Made by a program: the position numbers and the translations under genes. Source: Alicyclobacillus suci (GTDB taxonomy: Bacteria; Bacillota; Bacilli; Alicyclobacillales; Alicyclobacillaceae). Taken from it: 48,260 bases of DNA. Below, piece by piece: positions 25,766 to 34,012 of the stretch (position 1 is the stretch's first letter; every line of letters begins with the position of its first letter). Below the pieces are notes generated by a model that did not search any database, had not been told where the DNA came from, and saw nothing but the letters and a program-made list of their open reading frames with translations. The DNA lies in contig NZ_JAFMTW010000025.1 of NCBI RefSeq assembly GCF_017329615.1, forward strand, positions 1 through 48,260, read 5' to 3'.

Positions 25766-26800
25766 TTGCCGATGAGAAACCAACGTGACTTAACTATCTA
25801 CGAGATTGCCAAAGCGGCGGGGGTATCTCGTTCAACGGTTTCCAGAGTTCTAACTGGGCATCCCAATGTAAAACCGGCCACTCGCATGATGGTTGAAAAG
25901 GTGATTGAAGAACTGCACTACCGCCCCAGCTCAGTGGCACAGGGGCTGGCACGCGGGCAATTGAACATGATTGGACTCTTGATTGGCGATATTCGGAACA
26001 CCTTTTATGCTGAGATTGCTCGAGGTGTCGAAGATATCGCACATGAAGCGGGTTACATGGTCGTTATCTGTGACACGGACTACGACATCAAACGCGAGCA
26101 ATTTTACTTTCATGGTGTCCAGCAGTTTGCATTGAGTGGCCTCATTGTGATGTCGGTGCTAGATCAACAGGAGTTGATCCCTGTACTGCAAAGCATTCGA
26201 TGCCCAATTGTGATGCTGAATCGGTACGTGCGTAGTTTTGATACGGACGTCGTGCTCGTCGACAACGTCGAAGGCAGTTATCTTGCCACAAGGCATCTGA
26301 TTGAGTTGGGACATCATCGAATTGGCCATCTCGCCGGATCAGCATTATCCACGGCCAGCCGAGATAGAACCTTAGGGTTTCAACGTGCGCTGGAGGATTA
26401 TGGAATTGAACGTGAGGACTCCGATATTCAAGAGGGAGATCTCACCATCGAGCGTGGGAGACGTTATGGGCAGTGGTGGTTGGAAGCGGATTCCCGACGC
26501 CGACCGACTGCAATTTTTGCCGCCAACGATTTGATGGCACTCGGGATTATTGACGTTCTCGCTTCTCACGGGGTAAAAATCCCCGATGATGTGAGTATCG
26601 TCGGTTACGACGATTTGCCTTTGACAGGGTTGGCTCCAATTTCACTCACCACGGTTCGACAGCCGCATTATGACATGGGTGTCACAGCAATGACGTTCTT
26701 GAAACAGCGGATAGAGCAGAAGGTGGAAAACGTACAACGAAAAATTTTCCGGCCTGAACTTGTCGTCCGAAAGACCACAGGTCCGCAGCGTAACGAATGA
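25766..26800 (+). CDS. LacI-family transcriptional regulator
   Basis: A 344-residue repressor or activator. The N-terminal helix-turn-helix with hinge is plain (IYEIAKAAGVSRSTVSRVLT, then YRPSSVAQGLARG), followed by a periplasmic-binding-like ligand domain (IGLLIGDIRNTFYAEIARGV; HRIGHLAGSA; AIFAANDLMALGIIDVLASH; VSIVGYDDLPLTGLAPISLT). TTG 25766 lies 6 nt after GAGAGG; ATG 25772 has 12 nt spacing. The two matching operators, before this gene and before the thiolase gene, indicate that it controls itself and the downstream CoA operon. The effector is unknown, and the ligand pocket cannot be typed from sequence. Confidence 0.92.
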   Translation: MPMRNQRDLTIYEIAKAAGVSRSTVSRVLTGHPNVKPATRMMVEKVIEELHYRPSSVAQGLARGQLNMIGLLIGDIRNTFYAEIARGVEDIAHEAGYMVVICDTDYDIKREQFYFHGVQQFALSGLIVMSVLDQQELIPVLQSIRCPIVMLNRYVRSFDTDVVLVDNVEGSYLATRHLIELGHHRIGHLAGSALSTASRDRTLGFQRALEDYGIEREDSDIQEGDLTIERGRRYGQWWLEADSRRRPTAIFAANDLMALGIIDVLASHGVKIPDDVSIVGYDDLPLTGLAPISLTTVRQPHYDMGVTAMTFLKQRIEQKVENVQRKIFRPELVVRKTTGPQRNE

Positions 26801-26828
26801 ATCAAAAAAGTTACTGATCAAAATTTGC

Positions 26829-26860
26829 GCCCGTTTTTGGGACCGCTCCCAAAAACGGGC
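26829..26860. promoter_or_regulatory. LacI-type operator O2 inside a 32-nt palindrome
   Basis: Perfect 14-bp arms GCCCGTTTTTGGGA (26829-26842) and TCCCAAAAACGGGC (26847-26860) around CCGC. On the minus strand its core reads TTTTTGGGAGCGGTCCCAAA, the same as O1 apart from one central base and one extra flanking pair. The SD GAGGAG of the thiolase gene starts at the next base (26861). There is no T-run, so it is not an ordinary terminator. Confidence 0.7.
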
Positions 26861-26876
26861 GAGGAGATGAAATTCA

Positions 26877-28055
26877 ATGCGAGATGTGGTGATTGTTGGT
26901 GGTGCGCGAACGGCGATTGGAACAATGGGCGGGAGTCTGCAAGATGTGCACCAGGCTGATCTCGGCGCAGTGGTATACGCCGAAGCGGTGAAGCGCTCAG
27001 GCATTGCATTCGACGATGTCGACGAGATCATTGTCGGAAATGTAGGGCAAGTCGCGGAAAGCGGGTTCCTGGGCCGGATGGTTTCCATCAAGGCTGGGTT
27101 TCCACTGAAGACCACGGCTTATGCGGTCAATCGGCAATGTGGTTCTGGGTTGGAAGCAATTAATTCTGCCGTGCTTCAAATCCAGTCGGGTTATGCGGAC
27201 GTGATGGTCGCCGGTGGGACGGAAAATATGAATCAGCTCCCATACTACGTGCGAAAAGGTCGGTTTGGTTACCGCTTTGGTCATGGGCAATTGGAGGATG
27301 GGTTGTTGACTATCTTGACATACCCTCTTGGCCCCTATCCGAATGGCGTGACGGCTGAAAATCTCGCGAAGGAATATGGAATTTCGCGACAAGAGCAAGA
27401 TGAATGGGCGCTGCTCACCCAAGAGAGGGCCGCCAAGGCCATCGAGGCAGGAAAATTTGTCGACGAAATCGTTCCTGTGGAAGTTCGAATTGGCAAGGAA
27501 AACAAAACGTTTTGTGTGGATGAGCACCCTCGTATCGGGATTACGATGGAGCGGTTGTCTCGCCTCAAGCCGGCTTTTGTAGAAGGCGGCACGGTGACCC
27601 CTGGTAATTCGTCCGGTATCAATGACGGGGCGGGAGCGGTTGTCTTAATGGGGCGCGACGAGGCGCTGAAACGCGGTTTGAAACCGCTCATGCAGGTCAA
27701 GAGTTTTGCGGTTGCCGGTTGTGATCCGGCGACGATGGGGTATGGCCCGGTGCCGGCGACGAAGCTCGCACTCAAGCGCGCTGGCTTATCGGTTCAAGAT
27801 ATCGACTTGATTGAGTTGAATGAGGCGTTTGCTTCGCAAACGATTGTCGGAATCCGCGAACTTGGCTTGGATGTCGACAAAGTGAACGTCAATGGAGGTG
27901 CTATCGCGCTGGGGCATCCAGTCGGTGCGACCGGTGGCATTTTGACGGTTAAGTTGATGTACGAAATGAAACGGCGGGATGTGCAATTTGGGCTGGTGAC
28001 GATGTGTATTGGTGGGGGCCAAGGCATCGCGACGATATTTGAAAACTGTCGATAA
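26877..28055 (+). CDS. Thiolase (acetyl-CoA C-acyltransferase type)
   Basis: A 392-residue thiolase, the normal length. The nucleophile Cys88 sits in NRQCGSGLEAI, the active-site histidine in GGAIALGHPVGATGG, and the second cysteine in MCIGGGQG close to the C terminus. It should cleave a 3-oxoacyl-CoA with CoA or run in the forming direction. ATG 26877 has the SD GAGGAG at 26861-26866, directly after a LacI-type palindrome, so it is the first gene of the controlled operon. Two CoA-transferases and an SDR follow with small gaps, so a degradative role on a short 3-oxoacyl-CoA, perhaps acetoacetyl-CoA, is the best inference. Chain length cannot be told from sequence. Confidence 0.88.
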   Translation: MRDVVIVGGARTAIGTMGGSLQDVHQADLGAVVYAEAVKRSGIAFDDVDEIIVGNVGQVAESGFLGRMVSIKAGFPLKTTAYAVNRQCGSGLEAINSAVLQIQSGYADVMVAGGTENMNQLPYYVRKGRFGYRFGHGQLEDGLLTILTYPLGPYPNGVTAENLAKEYGISRQEQDEWALLTQERAAKAIEAGKFVDEIVPVEVRIGKENKTFCVDEHPRIGITMERLSRLKPAFVEGGTVTPGNSSGINDGAGAVVLMGRDEALKRGLKPLMQVKSFAVAGCDPATMGYGPVPATKLALKRAGLSVQDIDLIELNEAFASQTIVGIRELGLDVDKVNVNGGAIALGHPVGATGGILTVKLMYEMKRRDVQFGLVTMCIGGGQGIATIFENCR

Positions 28056-28068
28056 CGAGGGGATGACA

Positions 28069-29646
28069 TTGCGTCCACAATTTTTGACTGGCGCGGATGC
28101 AGCAGCCTATGTTGCGGATGGGATGACCGTCTTAACAGTCGGGATGACGTTGGTTGGCGCGGCAGAAAGTGTACTTAAGCCACTGGAGGAACGTTTTCTG
28201 CGAACTGGTCATCCACGCGATTTGACGTTGTTTCACGCGGCGGGCCAGTCGGATAGAGAACAAGGCATTCAGCATTTTGCGCATCCGGGTATGACAAGAC
28301 GAATCATTGGGGCCCATTGGGGATTGGCGCCTACGTGGATGGAGCTCATTTCGAATGATAAGGTCGAAGCGTATTGTTTGCCACAAGGACAGATTATGCA
28401 TTTGTTGCGGGATATGGGCGCTGGGTTGAAAGGGCACCTATCGAAAGTTGGCCTGGGCACGTTTATCGATCCGCGGTTCGAGGGCGGCAAAATGAACGCA
28501 CGCACGCAAGCGCTTCCCGACCTCGTAGAACTCGTCAATTTTCAAGGGGAAGAATATCTCTATTATCACGAGGTGCCGATTGACTTGTGTCTCATTCGTG
28601 GTACGACTGCAGATGAGCACGGCAATATCACATTTGAAGACGAGGCTTTAAAGCTGGAAGTGTTGCCTGCAGTCCTCGCTACCAAACATTTTGGCGGAAA
28701 GGTCATTGTTCAAGTCAAACAGATTGCAAAGGCAGGTTCGTTGCACGCAAAACAGGTCCTCATTCCTGGGGGGTTTGTCGACGTCGTTGTGGTTTCCGAC
28801 AACCCAGAGACTGACCATCGGCAATCGTCTAGCTTCTATTTTGACCCCGCCTATAGTGGCGACATCCGCGTCCCGGATGGCGAGATGGAACCGACGCCAT
28901 GGAGCGTTCGAAAATTAATTGGTCGGCGAGCCGCGATGCTGTTACAACCCAATGTGACGATTAATCTTGGAACCGGGATTCCGAATGATGAGATTGGTGG
29001 CGTCATTGTGGAAGAGGGGCTGTCGGACGACATCCTCATCACCGTCGAGTCCGGGGTTTATGGTGGCGTGCCACTGGGCGGCGTGGATTTTGGTGTTGCA
29101 AAAAATATGGAGGCTTTATTAGAGCATTCATCTCAATTTGACTTCTACAATGGTACTGGCGTCGATTTTACGTTTATGGGTGTTGGCCAAATTGATGGCC
29201 ACGGCCATGTAAACGCGACGAAGTTTTCGGGGAAATCTACGGGTGCTGGCGGATTTATTGATATCACGCAGTTTGCGAAAACTGTCGTGTTCTGTACGAC
29301 CTTTACCGCGAATGGCTTGCAGGTCGATTGGAAGGGGCAACAGCTGCGGATTGTTCGCGAAGGGAAGTTCAAAAAATTCGTAAATCATGTGGAGCAAGTA
29401 TCATTTAACGGATTGTTGGCATTAGAGCGAGGACAGCGTGTTTTGGTCGTCACGGAACGCGCCGTGTTTCGTTGGACGCCTTCTGGCTGGGAGTTGATTG
29501 AAGTCGCTCCGGGCGTCGACGTAAACCGGGACATCATCAGTCAGATGGCGTTTACGCCGCGAATTTCGCCGACGCTTGCTCGAACGACGCCACGTATTTA
29601 CCAAGATCATCCGTTTGGACTACGAGACTTATTAGGAGGCGTGTAG
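28069..29646 (+). CDS. Fused acyl-CoA:acetate/3-ketoacid CoA-transferase, copy 1
   Basis: A CoA-transferase with the alpha and beta halves in one 525-residue chain, as in YdiF/propionate CoA-transferase. The N-terminal half has DGMTVLTVGMTLVGAAES and HLSKVGLGTFIDPRFEGGK; the C-terminal half has IGRRAAMLLQPNVTINLGTG and ILITVESGVYGGVP, which carries the likely catalytic glutamate, then FCTTFTANGLQV. TTG 28069 lies 6 nt after GAGGGG; ATG 28063 would leave no room after the SD. It starts 13 nt after the thiolase stop. A second, clearly related copy lies three genes downstream. It should activate an oxo- or hydroxy-acid by taking CoA from acetyl-CoA or another donor. Confidence 0.87.
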   Translation: MRPQFLTGADAAAYVADGMTVLTVGMTLVGAAESVLKPLEERFLRTGHPRDLTLFHAAGQSDREQGIQHFAHPGMTRRIIGAHWGLAPTWMELISNDKVEAYCLPQGQIMHLLRDMGAGLKGHLSKVGLGTFIDPRFEGGKMNARTQALPDLVELVNFQGEEYLYYHEVPIDLCLIRGTTADEHGNITFEDEALKLEVLPAVLATKHFGGKVIVQVKQIAKAGSLHAKQVLIPGGFVDVVVVSDNPETDHRQSSSFYFDPAYSGDIRVPDGEMEPTPWSVRKLIGRRAAMLLQPNVTINLGTGIPNDEIGGVIVEEGLSDDILITVESGVYGGVPLGGVDFGVAKNMEALLEHSSQFDFYNGTGVDFTFMGVGQIDGHGHVNATKFSGKSTGAGGFIDITQFAKTVVFCTTFTANGLQVDWKGQQLRIVREGKFKKFVNHVEQVSFNGLLALERGQRVLVVTERAVFRWTPSGWELIEVAPGVDVNRDIISQMAFTPRISPTLARTTPRIYQDHPFGLRDLLGGV

Positions 29647-29647
29647 G

Positions 29648-30385
29648 ATGCGCTTAGATTCAAAAATTGCATTGGTCACCGGTGCTGGTCGAGGAATCGG
29701 TCGAGCGATAGCGAGAAAACTTGCTAAGGATGGGGCGACGGTCGTCGTTTCCGACATGGTTGCTGAAAATGGAGAAGAAACGGTCAGGCAAATTGTTGAC
29801 GATGGTGGGGATGCGTGGTTTCAGACTTGTAATATTGCTGACGAATCTGCAGTCAAGGATTTGTTTGAGGCAGTCATGGCCCGTTACGGTAAGCTCGATA
29901 TCATCGTGAACAATGCCGGTATTAATCGAGACGGCATGTTGCACAAATTGACGCACGAACAATGGGATCAGGTGATAAGCGTCAATTTGACCGGCACGTT
30001 TCACTGCGTTCAAGCTGCAGCGAAAATCATGCGGACTCAGCAATCTGGTCGGATTATCAATATCGCTTCGGCTAGTTGGCTCGGGAACATTGGTCAGGCC
30101 AACTACGCAGCGTCGAAGGCTGGGGTCGTGGGGCTGACAAAGACGGCGGCGCGAGAATTGGCGAAATGTAACGTTACCGTCAACGCGATTTGTCCAGGGT
30201 TCATCGATACAGACATGACCCGGGGCGTACCGGAGAAAGTTTGGGACGTGATGATTAAAAAGATTCCCATGGGGCGTGCTGGAAAACCGGAGGACGTTGC
30301 GAACGTCATCGCGTTCCTCGCGTCGGACGAGGCAGGGTATGTGACAGCGGAAGTTATCAATGTGGGCGGTGGCATGGTGTTGTAA
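29648..30385 (+). CDS. SDR-family oxidoreductase (FabG/3-hydroxyacyl type)
   Basis: A classical short-chain dehydrogenase of 245 residues. Visible are the Rossmann motif TGAGRGIG at 11-18, NNAG at 88-91, and the catalytic Ser (141 or 143), Tyr153 and Lys157 in ASASWLGNIGQANYAASKAG. The IINIASASW and ICPGFIDTDMTRGVPEKVWD blocks resemble 3-oxoacyl-ACP and acetoacetyl-CoA reductases. ATG 29648 is 1 nt behind the CoA-transferase stop, with AGGAGG inside that gene's end. In this operon it probably oxidises a 3-hydroxyacid or its CoA ester before thiolytic cleavage; the direction is inferred. Confidence 0.87.
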   Translation: MRLDSKIALVTGAGRGIGRAIARKLAKDGATVVVSDMVAENGEETVRQIVDDGGDAWFQTCNIADESAVKDLFEAVMARYGKLDIIVNNAGINRDGMLHKLTHEQWDQVISVNLTGTFHCVQAAAKIMRTQQSGRIINIASASWLGNIGQANYAASKAGVVGLTKTAARELAKCNVTVNAICPGFIDTDMTRGVPEKVWDVMIKKIPMGRAGKPEDVANVIAFLASDEAGYVTAEVINVGGGMVL

Positions 30386-30455
30386 GGGATTGACGTTGTC
30401 TGGCATCGGACGATGACGAAGGTGGCGTGTCATCACGAGATTGGAGGGAGTCGTA

Positions 30456-31202
30456 ATGTGGAAGGTTGTTGCGTTAAAAATGGGTGAACTTACGGTGGAA
30501 CAGGCGAGCATTACGTATGACCGGGGGTACGGGGCGCGCATTGATATTCCTGTCTGGGCCGCGGCAATCACAGGTGGCGGGTATAATATTTTGGTTGACA
30601 CCGGCATTCACGACGCTACTTGGGTGACGGAAAATGTAAGCCCTTGCAGGATATCTCCCGAGGAAACGATGGTATCCGCACTGCAACAAGGGATGGGCTG
30701 GACGCCGGACGACGTGGATATCGTGATTAACACGCATCTTCATTACGACCACTGCGGTAATAATCACATGTTCAAAAACGCCAAGTTTGTCGTACAAAAG
30801 CGGGAGTGGCAGGCGGCCCACCAACCTATTCCAAGCCAGCGTGGCATCTATCTCCCTCAACTATTTGATTGTGTCGACTATTTTTCTTGGCGGTTTGTCG
30901 AGGGGGAGGAGGAAGTCGTAGGTGGCGTCAAGGTGTTTTTGACGCCTGGGCACTCGGATGGACACCAATCCGTCTTGGTGAAAACGGGGCAAGGTACATT
31001 GTGTATTTCCGGAGACGTCTCAAACTTACTCGTGAATATTCGCGAAAATATCCCTGCGGGCATTCTTACGAGCACCAAGGAGATTTTTGAGAGCATGACC
31101 CGGGTTCGTGATTTGGCGCAGTATATTCTTCCAGGGCACGAACCGACTATCCAAGCGTTTCAGAGCGGGAACTTCCCACCCATCCAAGCGGATTGGCAGT
31201 GA
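30456..31202 (+). CDS. MBL-fold hydrolase, N-acyl-lactonase-like
   Basis: A 248-residue metallo-beta-lactamase-fold enzyme. The HxHxDH zinc motif is NTHLHYDHCGNN (His94, His96, Asp98, His99). Further ligands are in FLTPGHSDGHQS, ISGDVSN and LPGHEP, as in AHL-lactonase-like proteins. ATG 30456 follows GGAGGG; an upstream in-frame TTG 30441 overlaps that SD and is rejected. It is probably cytoplasmic, as no signal peptide is visible. In a CoA-transferase operon it may open a lactone or hydrolyse an ester so that the free acid can be activated. True quorum quenching is possible but less likely in this context. Confidence 0.83.
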   Translation: MWKVVALKMGELTVEQASITYDRGYGARIDIPVWAAAITGGGYNILVDTGIHDATWVTENVSPCRISPEETMVSALQQGMGWTPDDVDIVINTHLHYDHCGNNHMFKNAKFVVQKREWQAAHQPIPSQRGIYLPQLFDCVDYFSWRFVEGEEEVVGGVKVFLTPGHSDGHQSVLVKTGQGTLCISGDVSNLLVNIRENIPAGILTSTKEIFESMTRVRDLAQYILPGHEPTIQAFQSGNFPPIQADWQ

Positions 31203-31214
31203 GGGGGAACGTGT

Positions 31215-32783
31215 ATGAAGTTCATAGAAGCCAGGGAGGTCGCCGCTAAGATAGAGGATGGGTCCGCTATTGCATTGACTGGGTTTGGCGGCATGGGACA
31301 ATGTGATGCGGTTTTAAAATCCATTCGCGAGCTTTATCTGCACACAGGCCATCCGCAAAATCTCAGCGTGTTTCATGCAGCTGGTCAGTCGGATGGAACC
31401 AATGGGTTGGAATATATCGCGGTTGAAGGACTTATCTCGAAAGTCGTCGGGGGACACTGGGGATTGCTGCCACGGATGCAACAATTGATTGAACAGAATC
31501 GCGTGGAAGCGTACTGTTTGCCTCAGGGGCAGTTGACTCATTTGTTTCGAACGATGGCGAATGGGTTGCCGGGGCACTTTTCGACGATTGGGATAGGGAC
31601 GTTTGTCGATCCCAATGTCGAAGGCGGCAAATTTAACGAGAAAGCCAAGGCGAGTGGCGATAATCCAGTCGAGGTGGTTCATATCCTCGGCTCGGATTAT
31701 CTGTTTTATAAATCCGTTCCAATTGATTATGTACTGATTCGCGGCACCGCCATTGATGAGACAGGTAACGTCAGTGTCAAAGAAGAGCCTCTGAAATTGG
31801 AGATTCTGGCGGCAGCCCAGGCAGCGAAGGCGCAAGGCGGCAAGGTGATTGTACAGGTGAAGTACGTCGTCAAACATGGAACGATTCATCCAAAGGACGT
31901 TGCGATTCCGGGGTATTTGGTAGATTACGCGGTGGTGGCCAAAAATCCGGCCGAAGATCATCGACAGGTACCGAGTGCCGTCTATGACCCTCGGTATTCC
32001 GGAGATTTAAAGGTTCCCGATAAAGCTCTACCAACACTGCCATTCAGTGTGCGTAAGTTGATTGGACGGCGTGCAGTCAAGGAACTGACACCTGGTGCCG
32101 TGGTCAATTTGGGTATCGGGATACCGGGTGATGTGATTGGTCCGGTGAGCGCTGAAGAAGGTTTGCTTGAACAGATGGTGTTGACCATTGAGTCGGGTGT
32201 GGTCGGTGGCGTACCAGCCGGTAAAAATCAGTTTGGAATCACGGTCAACGCAGAAGCCATCTTAGACCATGCGAGCCAATTTGATTACTACCACGGTTGT
32301 GGTATTGACCTGACATTCATGGGTGCAGCCCAGATTGATCAATACGGCAATGTGAATGTCAGTCAGTTTGGCGGTCGTAAAATTGGTTGCGGTGGATTTA
32401 TTGACGTCACCCAACCGGCGAAGAAGGTTGTTTTTTGTACCACATTTACAAATGGTGGATTGGAAGTCGTAGTTCAGGATGGTAAGCTTAAAATTATCAG
32501 AGAAGGACGGCACAGCAAATTTGTATGCAGTGTTGAGCAAATCACATTTAGTGGTAAATATGCGGCGGTTCATGGGAAAGAAGTCGTGTACGTGACAGAG
32601 CGGGCGGTTTTCGTCTTATCGGAAGCGGGGCTGGTTTTGACGGAGGTTGCCCCTGGCGTTGACCTTCAGCGAAATATTTTAGACGTCATGGACTTTACCC
32701 CTATCGTGTCTCCAGAACTAAAGGTCATGGATGAGGGCATATTTCACGACGTGATTCGCAGTGCCCCGATGGAGGTGACTTAA
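31215..32783 (+). CDS. Fused CoA-transferase, copy 2
   Basis: A second single-chain CoA-transferase, 522 residues, related to copy 1 along its whole length. VFHAAGQSDG, VEAYCLPQGQLTHLFRTMAN and STIGIGTFVDPNVEGGK are in the first half; LIGRRAVKELTPGAVVNLGI and LTIESGVVGGVPAGKNQFG with the likely catalytic glutamate are in the second. ATG 31215 follows GAGGGGG. The gene starts 12 nt behind the MBL gene. Sequence distance from copy 1 indicates an old duplication, so the two may act on different acids, for example one on a hydroxy-acid and one on an oxo-acid; this is inference. Confidence 0.87.
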   Translation: MKFIEAREVAAKIEDGSAIALTGFGGMGQCDAVLKSIRELYLHTGHPQNLSVFHAAGQSDGTNGLEYIAVEGLISKVVGGHWGLLPRMQQLIEQNRVEAYCLPQGQLTHLFRTMANGLPGHFSTIGIGTFVDPNVEGGKFNEKAKASGDNPVEVVHILGSDYLFYKSVPIDYVLIRGTAIDETGNVSVKEEPLKLEILAAAQAAKAQGGKVIVQVKYVVKHGTIHPKDVAIPGYLVDYAVVAKNPAEDHRQVPSAVYDPRYSGDLKVPDKALPTLPFSVRKLIGRRAVKELTPGAVVNLGIGIPGDVIGPVSAEEGLLEQMVLTIESGVVGGVPAGKNQFGITVNAEAILDHASQFDYYHGCGIDLTFMGAAQIDQYGNVNVSQFGGRKIGCGGFIDVTQPAKKVVFCTTFTNGGLEVVVQDGKLKIIREGRHSKFVCSVEQITFSGKYAAVHGKEVVYVTERAVFVLSEAGLVLTEVAPGVDLQRNILDVMDFTPIVSPELKVMDEGIFHDVIRSAPMEVT

Positions 32784-32786
32784 ACG

Positions 32787-33923
32787 ATGCGTCTTCTCGT
32801 CGCATCCGATTCCTTTAAAGGCAGTTTGACGTCAAGTCAGGTCATTGAAGCTGTCCAAGAAGCCGCAAATCGCTGTGGCGAGGTCGAAGTTCGCGGGATT
32901 CCAGTTGCAGATGGTGGAGAGGGGACATTGGAGTCCATTCTGGCAGTGTTGCCGGGACGCAAAGTGAACTGTGCGGTGTTAGATCCATTAGGCCGCAGCG
33001 TGGAAACGTACTTCGCGGTGGTCGGTCGCACGGCCATCGTGGAGATGGCGAAATCGTCCGGACTTCCATTGCTCGCACCTCATGAGCGGAACCCATTGTT
33101 GACGACGAGTTATGGCTTGGGGCAGCTCATTGCTCGTGCGCTTGAAGTAGACGAGGTAGAAGAACTGATTGTCGGCATTGGCGGTAGTGCGACCAACGAC
33201 GGCGGCTTGGGCATGCTGCAGGCGCTGGGACTTCGCGCGCTGGATGCTGCTAATCGCGAACTTCCCTTTGGCGGGCAGCACCTTGCGCTGCTACGTAGTT
33301 TTGATGTAACCCAGTTGCATCCGAGGCTGAAGGAAGTTCGCATTCGGGTGATGTGCGATGTGACCAACCCGCTTTGCGGCGAGGCTGGGGCGTCGGCCGT
33401 GTATGGGCCTCAGAAAGGGGCCGACGCGGAAATGATTCGCATGTTGGACGAAAATCTACGACATCTCGCAACCTGTATCAAAGAGATACTTGGGATGGAT
33501 GTCGCTGACATGCCTGGTGCAGGAGCAGCAGGAGGCGTCGGCGCCGCGCTTCTCGCATTTTGTCAGGCGAAGTTGGAACCAGGCATTGAAGTGGTTTTGG
33601 ATTTGTTTCAGTTTGACGAGATGGTACAACACGTAGATCTCATTTTCACGGGCGAGGGCCGCACGGACCAGCAGACCTTGTATGGTAAGGTCGTGAGCGG
33701 CGTGGCGAGGAGAGCCCGCTGTGCGGGGAAGCCTGTCGTTTGTTTGTCGGGATCACTTAGCGGCGACCTTCACCCGCTTTATCAGCATGGCGTGTCCGCG
33801 CTGTTTAGTATTTGTCCCGGACCGGTCGCGGAAGAGACGGCGATGACACATGCCTACGAATACCTGACGGTGGCCGCTGAAAATGTCATTCGGTTGTGGC
33901 AGAGTCACAAGGCTTTGTGCTGA
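32787..33923 (+). CDS. Glycerate kinase
   Basis: A type 1 glycerate kinase (GlxK/GarK group) of 378 residues, the normal length. It begins LLVASDSFKGSLTSSQV, then has PVADGGEGTLESILA, VGIGGSATNDGGLGMLQALG and VMCDVTNPLCGEAGASAVYG, and ends with IFTGEGRTDQQTLYGKVVSG, all characteristic. It phosphorylates D-glycerate, giving 2-phosphoglycerate in this group. ATG 32787 comes 3 nt behind the previous stop, with GGAGGTGA spanning that gene's end. Its presence in a thiolase/CoA-transferase operon is unusual: it suggests that the substrate yields a three-carbon acid as well as an acyl-CoA. Confidence 0.9.
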   Translation: MRLLVASDSFKGSLTSSQVIEAVQEAANRCGEVEVRGIPVADGGEGTLESILAVLPGRKVNCAVLDPLGRSVETYFAVVGRTAIVEMAKSSGLPLLAPHERNPLLTTSYGLGQLIARALEVDEVEELIVGIGGSATNDGGLGMLQALGLRALDAANRELPFGGQHLALLRSFDVTQLHPRLKEVRIRVMCDVTNPLCGEAGASAVYGPQKGADAEMIRMLDENLRHLATCIKEILGMDVADMPGAGAAGGVGAALLAFCQAKLEPGIEVVLDLFQFDEMVQHVDLIFTGEGRTDQQTLYGKVVSGVARRARCAGKPVVCLSGSLSGDLHPLYQHGVSALFSICPGPVAEETAMTHAYEYLTVAAENVIRLWQSHKALC

Positions 33924-34012
33924 ATGTATCGGAGTATACGTACGAACGCCGTGGGTGTATCGCGCATGTGTCTATCTGCAATGATGAATCGCGAATGAGG
34001 AGATGGTAGGGT

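Noticed and set aside
26829..26860. The 32-nt palindrome as a rho-independent terminator of lacI
   Set aside because: There is no T-run after it and the SD of the next gene follows at once. Its core repeats the operator before lacI, so an operator role explains it better.
30456..31202. The MBL protein as a dedicated quorum-quenching lactonase
   Set aside because: The fold and motifs agree with AHL lactonases, but the operon is catabolic and many enzymes of this branch act on other esters or lactones.
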